Under the pieces are notes generated by a model, which saw nothing but the letters and a program-made list of their open reading frames with translations, was not told the DNA's origin and searched no databases. Shown here piece by piece: positions 9,816 to 22,528 of a stretch of DNA of 64,000 nucleotides (position 1 is the stretch's first letter; the number at the start of each line of letters is the position of its first letter). Origin of the DNA: Cymbidium sinense (lineage: Eukaryota; Streptophyta; Magnoliopsida; Asparagales; Orchidaceae); contig CM038222.1 of assembly GCA_021442155.1 (NCBI GenBank), positions 53,749,352 through 53,813,351 on the forward strand, given 5' to 3'. The position numbers and the translations under genes are program-made.

Positions 9816-11830
9816 TGATGTGGGAGCAAGCCCCTATGCACTCACTCATTAGGCTCTAGTCATTTACATGCTACCTTATAGTATGTCACCTGGTCATTTG
9901 TTGGAGATGAGTCCCCCACTTTCTTCTAACTTGACCATTGCAAATAAGGTGTTAGTATGGTAGGCTTCACTTGCCTAGTAAGCTACCTCATGTTTATTTT
10001 ATTTAAGAAGATATGAGTCCCCAGTCTTTCTTCTTAAATTAATCATCATGATCTAACTAGGTTGAGTATATTTGAGGTTTAGGATAAGGCCACCAGAGGC
10101 TCCTTTCCTCTTGACCTCATTGGAGTTGATGTAAGTCCTCTAGTGACATTCACTCAATAGTCACCCTAGGTTGGATGGCACCTATCGAGCCGAAGACAGA
10201 CTATCCCAGCAATCAATTCTACTATAGGAGGATGTGATTCTTCTTAGGCTGATTATTGCAAATTGATGGGTATCTTAGGTTGGTTGATGTTCGTTATGCT
10301 GACAACGACTCACCTAGTGGATACACCCCTCTTGGCAGATGTGAGTCCCCATGCTTTCTCCTTGAGTTGGCCACCGAATACCTATTTGATATATGACTTC
10401 TCCAAGGTTTTGGATTAAGCCCTTAGCGACCCCTCTCCCTACTGGTATTCTATTTGGATCACATCCTTTGTGAACCCATTTAGACACTACCTGAGTTACT
10501 CTTGGATTGGACAGTCCCCCTTTCCTAGTGGCCACCCCTATGGTTGAAGAATTTGTTCAGCAGATGCATAGATTCTCCCTTGGTTTAGTAAATCTGAGAT
10601 AAGTTTAGGCTGAAATAAGCTCCTTCTAAGTTTGATCCCACGCAAACTAATAGGGTCCATGATAAACAAACTAAATAAATAAATTAATTAATTTGCTTGT
10701 GGATTAGGAATTCAAGCCCCCAAAGGGCCCCTTTTCCTAAGCATACATCATATCTTTAGGGCAGTGTTAGCAAAACTTCCTATAGAAATTACCTGACTAC
10801 CTGAGTTGAGATAAATCCTTGGGGTGACACTCACTCCAAAGGCGCCCTTAGTTTGGGTTCAATCTATTTTTCCAAGAGCCGGTTATCCCAGCAGTCATTT
10901 TTCTTTGAAAGATGTAACACTATGACGCATTCTTTCTAGCATGATTGTTGCAAATCGACGGGCGGCCTTAGGTCGGGTTTGATTTGTTGCCCAAAGCAAC
11001 CGATCGGCCCAGTGGTCTTTTGTAGTGGAAGATATGGGTCCCTGAGCTTTCTTCCCTTAAATTGATCATTGTAAAATGAAAGTCACTCCTTTGGTGGAGT
11101 TCTCCGTCGGTAGCTACTCCCTTTGGTTTTTTAATGATAGAGATAGGCCTAGGCTATAAGCTCCTTCTCTGTGATCCATCACCAATGAAATCCATCAAAA
11201 CAAATAAAAATGAAATTAATCTTGACTATCTTTGAGTTGATTTAAGTCCCCAGTGGCATTCACTCAATAGTCGACCCTAGGTCGGGTTTGATTTGTTGCC
11301 CAAGCCCCTGTGGTTTCTTATTTCTAGAAGATGTGAGTCTCCATGCTTTCTTCTTAAGTCTTGACCATTGTAAACACAAATGCATCCCCTTGGTTGGATA
11401 ATCCTACCTTGTGGTTGGTTGACTACTCCCTTTGGATTGGTAAGTCTGAGTTAGGTCTAGGCCTCCATAGCTCCTACTCAGTATAGCCCATCGCAAACCA
11501 ATCGGACCCATCAAAATAAACCAAAAAAATGAAATTAATTTTGACTATCTTTGATTTGATCTAAGTCCCCCAATGGCATTCACTCAATAGTCAGCCCTAG
11601 GTTGGGTTCAATCTGTTGCCTTGCCAATTGATCACTTTAGTCCTACTTTGGAGGATGTAAGTTCTTATACTTTTCTTCCTAATAGCATTTGCCTGCTTGG
11701 CGTTCCTTTTGGTTGGTTTGTCCTACTATGTATTTAGTAGACTACCCCTTTGGATTGGTAAATCTAAGTTAGGTCACCTTATTGGCTCTACTAGTACATC
11801 CATCACAAACCAACATCCACTTAAAATCCA
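9816..11830 (+). repeat. 3' UTR long tandem repeats, copy 1
   Basis: Several diverged units of about 0.3-0.55 kb in tandem. Each has three landmarks in order: CCCCTAGTGGCATTCACTC (about 10,135, 10,815, 11,250, 11,570), GATGTGAGTCCCCATGCTTT with a following TTGACCATTGCAAA (about 10,005, 10,335, 11,030, 11,325), and GGTAAATCTGAGTTAGGTCT (about 10,590, 11,135, 11,445, 11,760). It is homologous to the block in copies 2 and 3. Hypervariable tandem repeats in the 3' UTR are known for Ogre-type elements. Confidence 0.8.
10314..10535 (-). other. Antisense reading frame in 3' UTR, copy 1
   Basis: A 73-codon frame runs against the direction of the element, opening V(M)ATRKGGLSNP..T.VVSKW.HKG and continuing DPNRIPVGRGVAKGLIQ. 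The first codon is GTG, so no ATG start is evident. The same frame is found at the same place in copy 2 (34,001-34,126, minus) and copy 3 (46,349-46,744, plus). Some Tat-lineage elements carry an antisense ORF between pol and the 3' LTR. Whether this one codes is unproven. Confidence 0.3.
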
Positions 11831-12180
11831 AAAAAAATCAATAAAACAAAAATAATCTCAACAATCATCTTTTGCTTCTCCTTAGTGAAATGCAAATCTT
11901 TCTAGCTCCCTAGCGGATCTAGAATTCTAATCCCTCAATAGATTTCACAACCTTTCCTCCCTTATGGATGACTTGAACTTGACTCGCTAGTGGAGAGTTT
12001 ACTTGTCTATCCCCGGTGGAGTCAAAATAAACATAATTAAACAAATAACAAATTGAAACAAATTCAACCTTTTTCCCCAGTGGAACTAAATTAAACAAAT
12101 CAAATTTCTCCCTAGGGAGACTCAAACCAAATCAAACCTCTCATCCCCTTGGATGAACTGCTTCCCAGTGGAAGGTTCAC
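11831..12180 (+). other. 3' UTR tail, copy 1
   Basis: Non-coding sequence with short recurring phrases around CCCTAGCGGA / CCCCAGTGGA and AAACAAATCAAA. It is collinear with 35,461-35,830 of copy 2. No purine-rich tract clearly marks the LTR border. Confidence 0.5.
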
Positions 12181-14880
12181 ACTCATCTAATGGATTCCTC
12201 CTTCCCTTTTTTTATGTCTTGACATAAGTAGAAACCACATTCACTAAGTTCATTTCTTCTACCTTGGGTTTGACCATTTATTTTCTTGTGATCTTCCTGT
12301 TGTTGATCATTTGAACAATAATGGTATGCCTTGTCGTCACACCATATTTATTGGCCCTTTGTTGACCTCATTTTTTGATGAGCTCTCAACCTCCATCTTA
12401 GACATAGGACTTCTCTTAACTTTAAGGGTTCCTTAGTCTTAAGACACATCTAGTGATTAAGTAGACACTCAGCTTAGATACTTAGAAGAGTTAGCCATAG
12501 GAATAGGTCATGCCTTAGGTGTTAGAAAAAATTTGCCTACCACATCGAACTTTCCTCACTTCCTTCCTTCAAGTCAAACAAATCAAATCAACATCAAACC
12601 TAAATCAATTCAGCCAATTGATTTTATCAAACAAATCAATGGCAAATGATTGAAATTGAAGTTCAAAATCTTTCTAAGTCCTTTAATTCCCTCTAGGACT
12701 TAGCCTCATCATCAAATCAATTCAAATTCAAGAAATTTCTCACAACCCATTTATATTCTCGTTTATATTCGCATATATAACTGAAATATAAATTCAAATC
12801 AATGAAACTAAATCAAAAATTCAAATCCAAACCAAAAATCTTTCCTAAGTCTTTTGATTCCCTCTTAAGGACTTAACCTAAATCAAGTTCAAACCACTTC
12901 AAATCCTTAAAATTTTCTCATAACCCATTTATATTTTCACTTATATTCACATATATAAATGAAATATAAATTCAAACAACCAAAACCAACTCCAAAAATC
13001 AAACTCAAATTCAATCAAAATCCAACCTAAGCCTTTCAAGTTAAAATCTTGAACTTAACCAAATCAATTTCAAATCAAGCCAAACTCTTGATTTTTCTTT
13101 ATGATTCAATTAATCCTTCAATCATGAATCCAAATATAAACATAAACTTTAATCATCAAACCAAAACTAAATCCAAATCAAACATAAGTCAAACTCATGT
13201 TCACCCTTTGAACTTGAAATTGTCAAATGAATCAAAACCCATTTGACTTCAAACCACTTGAAAATGGATTTATATTTCAATCATAATTTCATATGTGAGT
13301 TCAACCAAACTCAAATTAAGCTTTGACCAAGCCATTTGACCAACTTAGGCTTATTGACCCAAAGTGACCTAAAGTATCCTTATGAGACAAAGTCTAATCC
13401 TAACCAAATTGGATTGAACTAAGCCTACATAAGCCTCTCAATTGATCAACAATCATCATGAGATGATCAATCACTCACATTAGGTCAAACCAAGTCAAAC
13501 CTAAGGGTTGACCAAGCCAACACTTAGCTAAAATAAAACCTAAACTAGCCAAAATCCATCATAGGCCAAATTGATTGAAACCATTGATCAAAACTCATTC
13601 ATGATCAATGTTTGAACTTGACCAAGTCAAGATTTGAGCCTAACCTAGCAATTCCACTTGACCCAAGTTCATTGAACTTGACCTAAAAGTCAAATATGTC
13701 AAAACTTGATCCAAATTGATTGAAACCAATGGGTCAAGTTCATTCCAAAATGATTGTTGAACTTGAGCCTCAATTCCAACTAGACTAGCTTGAATTGACC
13801 ATAAATGATCTAAAAGGTCAAATTGAGCCAAACTCAAATATAAATTAAATTGATTAGAAAAAAAAGATACCAATCTATTTCTTATGACCAACCAAACAAG
13901 AACCAACCCATGACTTAACCCAAATAAGTCAAATGGGTCAATTTGGTCAACTTCACCCATTTGACCTAAATGAACTCAATTGAATCAAAACTAAATATAA
14001 ACCAATTTGAATCAAACCAAAGACACCAAAATATTTTAAATGGTCATATGAATTTGACCCAACCCTTAGTTTGACCCAATTTGACCAATTGGTCAACTTG
14101 GCCCACCTAAATGGGTCAACATGAGACAAATCATATTGAACCAACTCCAAATTCAATGAAACTTGGCCTAACCTATTTTTCAAACATATCAAACATATTC
14201 AAATTGAAACCCAAGCCAAATGATAATTTTACCCCTAGGCCATAGGGTAAATTTTGGCCAAATCCACTTGGAATTTGGTCAAATCCTCTTCATGACCACT
14301 TGGCACTCTCTTAGTGGACCAAGTGAACACTAGGGAGTGTGGTGCAGCTAGCTTAATGGGTTTGGGTCAGCCCAACCTAGCCTAAGGTCAAAATCGACCA
14401 CCTCACTTGAAATTAAGTACATGGAATCCTCCCTCCACCTTGTTTGAGCACACCTCACCCACTCCTCCTCTGTCCAAAATTGAATGCCATGTCACTCTAA
14501 ATAGCTCAAACAACCCATTGAATAGAGTCAATTAGATCAAAATGGAAAGCTCTTTCATGGCTGTCCGATCCTTCAAGGGGGAGATATACTCCCCCTAATT
14601 CCATTCAATCTTGACAGTCTCATACTCAATTGAGCTAAGGGAAGCTAGAGGAGCCATTGCCAAGTGATCCCAAGCTTCCAAGAGTGATTTCAACTTCTTC
14701 ATTTTTGGATTTTCTCAAACCAAAAAAATGCTCCATTGATTCAAACTCTAATACCAAGCCAATTCACTTTGCAAGCTTTGAGTTTGATAACTCTCCCAAA
14801 TTCATAGAAGCTCAAGGAAGGAGGGCTATGATCAAGGCACTACTTGAAGGGAGCTTGGCCTCAGAAGGATTGTGGTGAAT
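12181..14880 (+). mobile_element. 3' LTR of copy 1, left part only (truncated)
   Basis: Starts near a TTATGTCTTGACATAA-like sequence shared with copy 2 (35,845); this start is approximate. It includes the block with TAGACATAGGA and ATAGGTCATGCCTTAGG (12,390-12,540), AT-rich repeats with TATATTCACATATATAAATG-like sequence (12,760-13,000), the AATTTGGTC/GGGTCAA-rich tract (13,300-14,150), and a segment with GGGGGAGATATACTCCCCCT (about 14,577-14,597). These align in order with copy 2's LTR and, reversed, with 62,300-64,000 of copy 3. It breaks off near 14,880 with at least 4-5 kb of LTR missing. A 73-codon ORF at 14,657-14,878 is probably chance. Confidence 0.75.
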
Positions 14881-15040
14881 AAGGATTTCTAAAAGAAGTA
14901 TACTTCCATCTTCACTCTATGTGGGATAAAATGAGATATAAATATATCTTTATTCATTTTGACACCTTAGATGTTTATTAAGGGTGATTCTTTACATTAG
15001 ATGTGTTTATTTGAAAGATAGAAGTCATGACTTAATCACC
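14881..15040. other. Unassigned junction sequence between two LTRs
   Basis: About 160 bp of AT-rich DNA that I cannot align with the corresponding part of any LTR here. To its left is the truncated LTR of copy 1. To its right LTR homology restarts at a point equivalent to 12,370. It could be filler, a solo fragment, or a diverged LTR start. Confidence 0.4.
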
Positions 15041-18000
15041 TATTGACCTCTTTTGAATGGGTCTCAACTACATCTTAGACATGGACTCCTAGACTTTAAA
15101 GATCCTTGGTCTTAAGTCATCTAGTGATGGATAATCACCTAGCCCATGAGAATTAGAAGGTTTAGTTATAAGAATAGGTTATGCCTTAGGGTGTTAGGAA
15201 AATTTTCTACCATAGATTGAAACTCCTCACTTCTTCCTTAAGTCAAATTCAATCAACTAAACCAAACCTTGAATCAATTTCAATGGGTTCTCAAATCATA
15301 AATCAATTTTAAGTAATGAACCCATGATTGAAATCAATTCAAATTCAAAATCTTTCCTAACCTTTGATTCTATTTTTTTGGACTTGGCTCAAATTAAATC
15401 AAACTAATTCAAATTCAAGAAATTTTCTCATAACCACTTATATTCTCATTTATATTCATATATAAATGAAATATAAATTCAAATCAGAATCCAAAACTCA
15501 AATTCAAATTTAAAATCTTTCCTAAGCCCTTTGATTCTATCTTATGGACTTAGCTCAAATCAAATCCAAATCAATTCGAATCCGTGAAATTGTCTCATAA
15601 CCCATTTATATTTTCATTTATATTCGCATATATAAATGAAATATAAATTCAAATTACTAAAACCAACTCTAAAAATCAAACTCAAATTCAACCAAAATCT
15701 AATCTAAGCCTTTCAAGTCAAAATCTTGGACTTAGCCAAATCAAACTCAAATCAAGCCAAAACATTGATTTTTCTTCATGATTCAATCAATATTTCAATC
15801 TTAAATCTAAATATAAACTCAAACTTCAGTCACTAAACCAAAACTAAATTCAAAAATTAAACCCAAGTCAAACCTATTTTCACCCTTTTGACTTGAAATA
15901 GTCAAATGAATCAAAACCCATTTGACTTCTAAATCACTTGCAAATGTATTTATATTTAAATTATAAATTCATATATGAGTTCAACCAAACTTGAATCAAG
16001 CCTTGATCAAGACAACTAAACCCAATTGGCTCACTTGACACAATGTGGCCAATTTGACCTACATGAATCAAATCCATTCAATTTCAATGTTTGATAAAAT
16101 GTCATTTTGTTAATCATTATAGATTAATCAATTATGAATTGGAACCAAGTCAAATGGTTGTTTTAGTCAACCCTTTAATTATTTATTTAACTAGCCAATT
16201 TCAACTTAAATTAAGATTGGAAACAGGATACCAATCCATTTCAAATATCAACCAAACCCAAACCAAGCCATGATTCATTTTGGTCAATTGTCAAAATTGG
16301 TCAACTTAAATTGACCTAAAGGATCAAATGGCCAAAATCATTAAATCAAATTAAAGTAATTGAAACCAATTTAATTAATATACTGAATAGTCATTTGAAC
16401 TTGACAACTCTTAGTTTGATCCAATTTGACCAATTGATCAACTAACCCATTTTGACCCAATTTGACCCAAATGGGTCAAATTAAAAATAATGTTTCAAAC
16501 AATTTGGTCAAACTTAATCTTTTCAAATCTGCAAATCAAATTCAATGTCAAATACTTTGCAGCATCCATGAGCACTTTAAGTCATCATTTCTCTTCCTTG
16601 GTTTCATCCATTGGTCCATTTGTACCAAGGACAGGATTTTGACCTAAGGAGTGGTTGCATAGGACTCATGGGAGGTGAAATCTCTCACTCCATTAACACT
16701 TGGCATGAAGGACACTCACCTCCCCTTGGCTGACATCCATTTGTCTTCATGGGGTGTCTTAGCATAAATAATTCTCTTATCCCAAAAAGCCAAATGGCAG
16801 TTTGGAGCCAAAATTCTAAACAAAAGTGGATTTAGTTCATTTTCATTTATTTCATTCAAATTTGAGGCTAAAGCAATCCCCATTCCTCATTTCCTCTCTT
16901 AAAGCCATTGCAATCAACTTCATTTTGAAATGAAAACTAATTAGGATTTTGGAGAAACAACAATGGGGAAACTTCATTTTACATGAAGCAGGATCTAGCT
17001 GGTCAAGCTTCTTTCTCACTCATAGCGGCGTCAAACCACCACCACCAAAAATCATCCCAAGAATCCTTCAAGAAACTATAGGCCTTGATTCTCATTAAGA
17101 AGCTTTGTGTGATTTTTTAGAATCTACCCTAGATAATCCTATAATTTTACTTTAAATCATTCCATTAGAAAATAAAATTTTTTTGGTGTGAATCGATGCA
17201 AAAATAAGTCCATTTGGACAAGTTTTCACGTAGAAACCCTTAATTTTAAAAAAAAATAGTCTATTTTTACTATCCACCATCGGTGAGCTATAGTTGTTAT
17301 CAATCCTTGCATTATCTCGAATGTGATCCTTCATATCGTTTGATGCAATATGGATCATTTGTGGTTGCTTCATCCCTCGATCTAGTTATGGATCATGCGT
17401 CAGATAAAATCGTCACCTTATGAGATAAATATCTATGATCAAAAGAAATCACTCTGAGTGTTAGCGGTCTTCCGCTCAAAGGCTCAACACCATGTGTGAA
17501 TGGCATTTACCATCAGAGTGCATCCATTTTCTGATTATGGAGATTTGCCACATCAGCAGCGAATTTTCTGATTTAAAAAATTAATTGAAATCACTTGAAA
17601 CTTTAAAAATTCATAGAAAATAAAATACTAAATCAAAAGTTGCAAACAAAGGCTCGTTAGATTCATCTTTCTGAGAGGAATCCTAGAAACACAAAATCTT
17701 TAAATATCACCAAATATTTTGAGCTTAAGTAAAAATCAAATTTTATTAATTAAGCCAAAATATTAGTAGAATAAGTGGAAATTTTAGAGGTTGAAATTGA
17801 TGTTAAAATACACCTACCATAAAAATTTCAAGTCAAAATGACCTTTGGATTAAAAGATATTGAATTTTGAGTGTTAAATGATTTACTTTAATAAAATAAA
17901 TTAACATAATTCATAAAAATCACTTAAATCAATTGAAACTTCCTAAATTCATAAATAATTGTAGAAAAATCTAAAAAATACAAACACAAGGTCATTTTAA

Positions 18001-19486
18001 AGATAATTCAGAGGAGAATCCAATAAAATTATTTCTAATTAAATTTGAATAGTATATTTTTAATTAGGGTTTATTTAAAAACTTAATAACCCTAATTACT
18101 CTTTAGTGACTTCATTAATTAATTCAAAACTTTTTAGGCATGTTTAGTGGGATGACTTCTACCTCCCCTAATTTTCTTGGAATTTATTAATGAGTTAATT
18201 AGGAAAATTAATTAATGACCATCAACTTAATATAATTAAGCAATTAAGCATAGAATAGTAGTTTAATTCTTTGATTAGTTAATTAAACTTTGTTTAAGTG
18301 ATTAGGAGGTTTATATAATGATTTTGGGATATTTTACTTAATATATTCCCTAAACCTCCTTTCTTCCCTAATCTAAATCTAATTAAGGGTTAATCCACTA
18401 ATGATCTACTTAATTAATCAAATCAAATTCTCAAAACCAAAATTAATCCAGAAACTTAATCAATCCTTGTTGGGTAGACGCTTAGGTGTTCAATAACTTA
18501 AGTAACTTAAGGAAATCATACCTAACCCATACGTGTGGGAAGGGTTATGAAAGTACTTAAATTAAACCCTTTAGCTTAATTTATCTTTAATTATGAGCCA
18601 ATTGCATTAGGTACCTTTCTTTCTTAAGATGCATTGTTGATTTAAATTCTTTATGATTTTATGTCATACATTGGCTCATAATTATTTGATTAAATATATT
18701 AAAGTGGTATAGGTAAGGGTAATTAATGAACTTAATCACACCTTAACCTAACCAAACATAAAATTAATCTAATCACCAAAAAATTAAACTAAAATAATAC
18801 ACACATGTAGAATTGGGTAAGGACCAACAAACCTTCACTTTTCTAATTAAATCAAACTCAAAACAAAATGAAACCTCTTTAAACAACTTTTGATTCTAAA
18901 TGATCTTATTTCATAAGATTGTCTTTAGAATTAATTAGAGTGAATGAAATTACATGCTTACATCACTTTATTTCTTTTCTAGCATGCTAAATGTGTATGT
19001 TTATATGAGTTTTATACATTCATGTCTTTTAAAAATCAAATTCAAAATGAAATATTTTCCTTATGTCAAATTGCATGTTTTGGCTAAAGTAAAAAATATG
19101 AATCTATTATCACTATTAAATCAAAACTATTTTCAAAATTCATAAATCAAATCAAAATTGAAAGTGTATACTTATAATTATTTATAAGTTTGCATGTGGA
19201 TATAAATATGAAGATGTGCATAGTGTACTTTTCCTTCTCTTTTCTTTTAGCATAGTTTTGAATAGGATTTGGTAAAGTATATAGTTCATTTGAAAAGAAC
19301 ATAACACTTGCCTAACTCCATTCCTATTAATTTCTATGCTATTACTTAAAGAAGGACATCCACACCTATACATATAAATTGCATAAACAAATCAAACAAA
19401 TAAATACAAACTTTTGTATCTTTCTTTTTCATTCATTTCTTTTGTACACATGCTTGTATGTAAGGAAAGTGGTATATTAGTCTGGA

Positions 19487-19500
19487 CAACCCCGGGGTTG
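19487..19500. promoter_or_regulatory. 14-bp perfect palindrome in LTR
   Basis: CAACCCCGGGGTTG within a GC-richer block (TCTGGACAACC ... GCAAGGATTTAAGTAGCCC) that recurs in every LTR. Copy 2's 3' LTR has CAACCCCAGGGTTG (40,808) and the perfect variant CAACCCTAGGGTTG (41,076). Copy 3 has a decayed version (59,959). A protein-binding site or structured RNA element is possible; the function is unknown. Confidence 0.45.
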
Positions 19501-21104
19501 CAAGGATTTAAGTAGCCCTAAGTAGTTCTTGTAGCTTACACCCCCAGTTAACAATGGCGCCGTACTCACTTATACCTTTCATACATACATGTGTGCATGT
19601 GAAAAATGGATAAGAAAACCTCTTTTCTACTTAATGAAAATCATGCATCATAAAACATTCAAATTTTCTTAAGTAACTCACTTAGCATTCTCTTTCCATG
19701 CAATTATTTTTGTACATGCACATGTACTTTTCCTTCTCTTTTCTTTTATTTTGTGATGTGATGTTTTAGTCTGGATGTTAGGGTGTATGTGTAGAATGAA
19801 TAATAGGACAATTTATTCTAATCATTATCTTCTACAGAGGGATTGTGCTTAAGGGGTGCTTTAAAATTATAATTACTTTTGCTGTGTAGGTTGCTTATAC
19901 CCTTAAGCATAATCTAAAATAGGCTAGGTGGACTTGGTTACCCATGTGTGGGGTGCTAAGTCTAATTTGTTTATATACATACTTGGGAATGTGTAGTTTG
20001 TTTAGCTAATCTCTATTTTACAAGTTTTAGTTAAATTTACTTTTTTATTTTCATGTAATTTTATAATTAGGATTTTGAAATGATTGTTGTGGGGGATTAG
20101 GATGAGCCTTGGTTATAAGATCACATCTTATGTACCATGTGAAGCCTTTGGAGTATCCACATTCCAACCATCCAAAAGAAGGAACCAAAAGAAGAAAGAA
20201 GAAAGAAAAAAAGAATGAAGAAATGAAGCTTGAAGACTCCCATAACAATGAATTCCTTGCTTAATTGTATTAATTCATCCATTGTTTGTGGGTAGAGCTC
20301 ACTACCCAATTCATTTATGGTGCCTATTATTCATTTATCATGGGTTGAATAAGGGTAGAGTACTACCCAATTCATTTCTTTTTTGTTGGTGGTGCTTTTC
20401 ATAAATGGCCTTTTATTCTTTTGTGTTTGCTTTATAAAATATTTGATGTTTTGTTTAGCTTGTGCATTAGAAATAGCATATTTTCCTAGTTTCTTCCTTA
20501 CTTTGATGTATGGCCTGGATGACAATTAGGCTCTTAGGGAAAAATAAATCTTCTACCAAATTTAACAAGTCAAAATTATAATAAAGAACTCATAACCTCA
20601 TTTAAAGCCTAAGTTAAAATCAAGATAAAAGGATTAGCAACCCCTTAACTGGATGAGCTTTCTTTTATAACATTATGCATAAAAGCATCTTGTTTCACTT
20701 TGATTGAGGCTTCCGAGAAACTTGGTTGAGAGCCATGGTGGAAACACACCTCCTCCCTTCTCGCTAATTTTGGCCAATAATTTTACTTCTCATGCATTAG
20801 GCATATGAATCCTATAAGCCTGAGTCAAATGATTGTCCAAAAAAAAAAAATCAAAATAACATGTAATATGATTTGCATTAGATTTAGGTCATTTGAAGCA
20901 TGCCCTTACATGATATAATCTCTTTAGGGAGTGAGTTTAAGGACTTAGTCTCTTTCTAAATAAATTCCAGCCTAGCTATCTTGCATAAAATATTAGATTT
21001 GCCTACATGTATTTAATATCCTAAGAGGACTTAGTTGGCGGCCACATAAATTGTAAGTCTAAAAGTGGTTTGTTCTAAGGAAAACCAATGTCACCTGCTT
21101 ATGT

Positions 21105-21412
21105 AAAGATCCCTAGATTTAGGTTCTGGTTACTTCTCCTCATGAGCCATAAAGCATAAATCCTCACCTAGGTATTTCCATGACCTTGCATCATGGAATT
21201 ATAAGCCCTAAAATAATCCTCACCTCTTAGGCATTGTGGAGGAAAACCAATGCCCATTTTTCACCTTAGATTTAGGTCGTGCTATTGGCCCTCGCTAAAG
21301 ATCCCTAGATTTAGGTTCTAAGGTTACTTCTCCCTTCTATGAGCCATAAGCATAAATCCTCACCTCTTAGACATTTCCATGACCTTGCATCATGGAATTA
21401 TAAGCCCTAAAC
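21105..21412 (+). repeat. 192-bp tandem duplication inside the 5' LTR of copy 2
   Basis: AAAGATCCCTAGATTTAGGT starts at 21,105 and again at 21,297. Both are followed by a GAGCCATAAxGCATAAATCC segment and TTTCCATGACCTTGCATCAT. Only about 110 bp of each unit is highly similar; the remainder diverges. Confidence 0.75.
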
Positions 21413-22031
21413 CTCTAATAAAAAATTCAACTCAAACAAATAATTCACCTCAATTTCAAAGATGTAAAGCCCAACCATAGGATAGTTTGGGATGCTCACT
21501 AGGCTTTCAAGTATCATGAGCATCCCCTACTCATATCCATTTGATTTCAATAATAACTCTCTCCCCTTGATCAATCCCATTTGATCTTCCAAAATAAACT
21601 AATCGATTGATAGTCCTACCTATTGAAATCTTTGGTGATAACGATCATTTACCTTAATCGAGAGTATTCCTAAGGAATCCCCTTCCTTATGATGTAATTA
21701 ACTATGGGGGCTTGTCCCTGTAGGGAACTTAACAAACCTAGTTTAAAATAAACCCTGCTTTACTTTTCCATGTAAAGTAGGGGAAGAATCTCTGGTGCAT
21801 ATGCAGACCCATTGTCCTTAGGAGTTCTTATTGAGGTGATTAGGTCCATTGTATGGTGATGACTTCTATCTTTTGAGATAGTACAACTCTCCCCAATGTC
21901 ATACCCGATCACCCTAATAAGAACATCTGCAGATCTACATGGTGTCCCAACTAAAGGTGTATATTTTCATTTTCATTTTTCCTCTTCAAAAGGATAGATG
22001 AAGGCAAAAATATTTTCACCATAGATTTTTT

Positions 22032-22050
22032 TGGTGACTCCGCTGGGGAT
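22032..22050 (+). promoter_or_regulatory. Primer-binding site, copy 2
   Basis: TGGTGACTCCGCTGGGGAT, directly after the LTR end plus a 10-nt spacer. Its complement ends in a tRNA-like ...CGGAGTCACCA 3' end. This matches the PBS type of Ogre/Tat elements, which use tRNA-Arg. The tRNA identity comes from family knowledge, not a search. Confidence 0.85.
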
Positions 22051-22528
22051 GGTTCCTCTCTCCATCTTGGTAAATGATCGTTGTCTTCAAGTATTGATAG
22101 TGGGTTTGTATTTTATATGAATCTGAGACTATCATTCTTTTTCGTTGGCACTTAGTTTATTTCATCCTAAAGTTAAGCTAGCCAAAATCTTTAGGTTTTA
22201 GGATCTCATTCCATGTAGGTCTTAAAACCCCTATTGGGTTCCCCAATAGGTGAAAAAAAAATTTAATAAAAAGAAATAACTAAAGACTTCCTCCTTACTA
22301 TTTCTATGGTAAGTAAAGGTTCATTCCAAAAATAAAGAAAGAATAAATCCTTTTATGAAAAACATCATCTTTCCAAAAAGCACTTTTTCAAAATGCACAT
22401 AATAAAATATTTTCACAAAATTTTGCAAAGCAACCTCATCTAACAATCTTCATGATTATTATATGTAGGACTTTTATAAAATAAAAATAAAATCCAAAAT
22501 CATTCTTTTCAAAAAGCATAAGTGAACT
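22051..22528 (+). other. 5' leader between PBS and hairpin array, copy 2
   Basis: Non-coding. The first 200 nt are homologous to copy 3's leader (minus strand 57,060-56,850), including AAATGATCGTTGTCTT and GGTCTTAAAACCCC. It carries one strong hairpin (listed separately). The rest is A-rich and degenerates into the array. Confidence 0.7.
22230..22250 (+). ncRNA. PBS-proximal leader hairpin, copy 2
   Basis: CCTATTGGG pairs with CCCAATAGG across a 3-nt TTC loop. The homologous site of copy 3 pairs CCCATTGG with CCAATGGG, so the T:A pair has become C:G with pairing kept. Its position about 200 nt after the PBS fits a packaging or dimerisation signal, which is inference only. Confidence 0.55.

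Larger units (their letters stand above)
1..14880 (+). mobile_element. Tat/Ogre-like Ty3-gypsy retrotransposon, copy 1 (5' end outside window)
   Basis: This is a degenerate LTR retrotransposon in the order leader hairpin array, ORF1, gag, protease, RT, RNase H, archaeal-like RNase H, integrase, repeat-rich 3' UTR, 3' LTR. The 5' LTR and PBS lie left of the window. Every coding domain has several stops or indels, and the RT active-site motif is lost. The 3' LTR stops near 14,880, just before unrelated sequence and then the LTR of copy 2. The order RT-RNH-aRNH-INT and the pol C-terminus (LYLKKYYP) match the other two copies, so family membership is secure. The exact left LTR border is not resolved. 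Confidence 0.9.
15041..22021 (+). mobile_element. 5' LTR of copy 2 (left end uncertain)
   Basis: Runs about 7 kb up to a CA end (22,020-22,021) placed 10 nt before the PBS. It contains, in order: the TAGACATGGACTCC / AGGTTATGCCTTAGGG block, AT-rich TATATTC repeats, GGTCAA tract, a short decayed GC-containing block (17,010-17,420), AT-rich segments with TTAATTAA (17,560-18,500), a CAACCCCGGGGTTG palindrome (19,487-19,500), a purine tract (20,170-20,230), and a 192-bp tandem duplication. The small ORFs inside are not conserved. It aligns with 36,000-41,221 and, reversed, with 57,088-64,000. Confidence 0.85.

Noticed and set aside
14657..14878. 73-codon ORF in the LTR of copy 1
   Set aside because: Equivalent positions in the other LTRs read differently and are not open, and there is no recognisable motif.
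22032..22050. Possible tRNA 3' end
   Set aside because: Only the acceptor complement is present with no cloverleaf. It is the primer-binding site.
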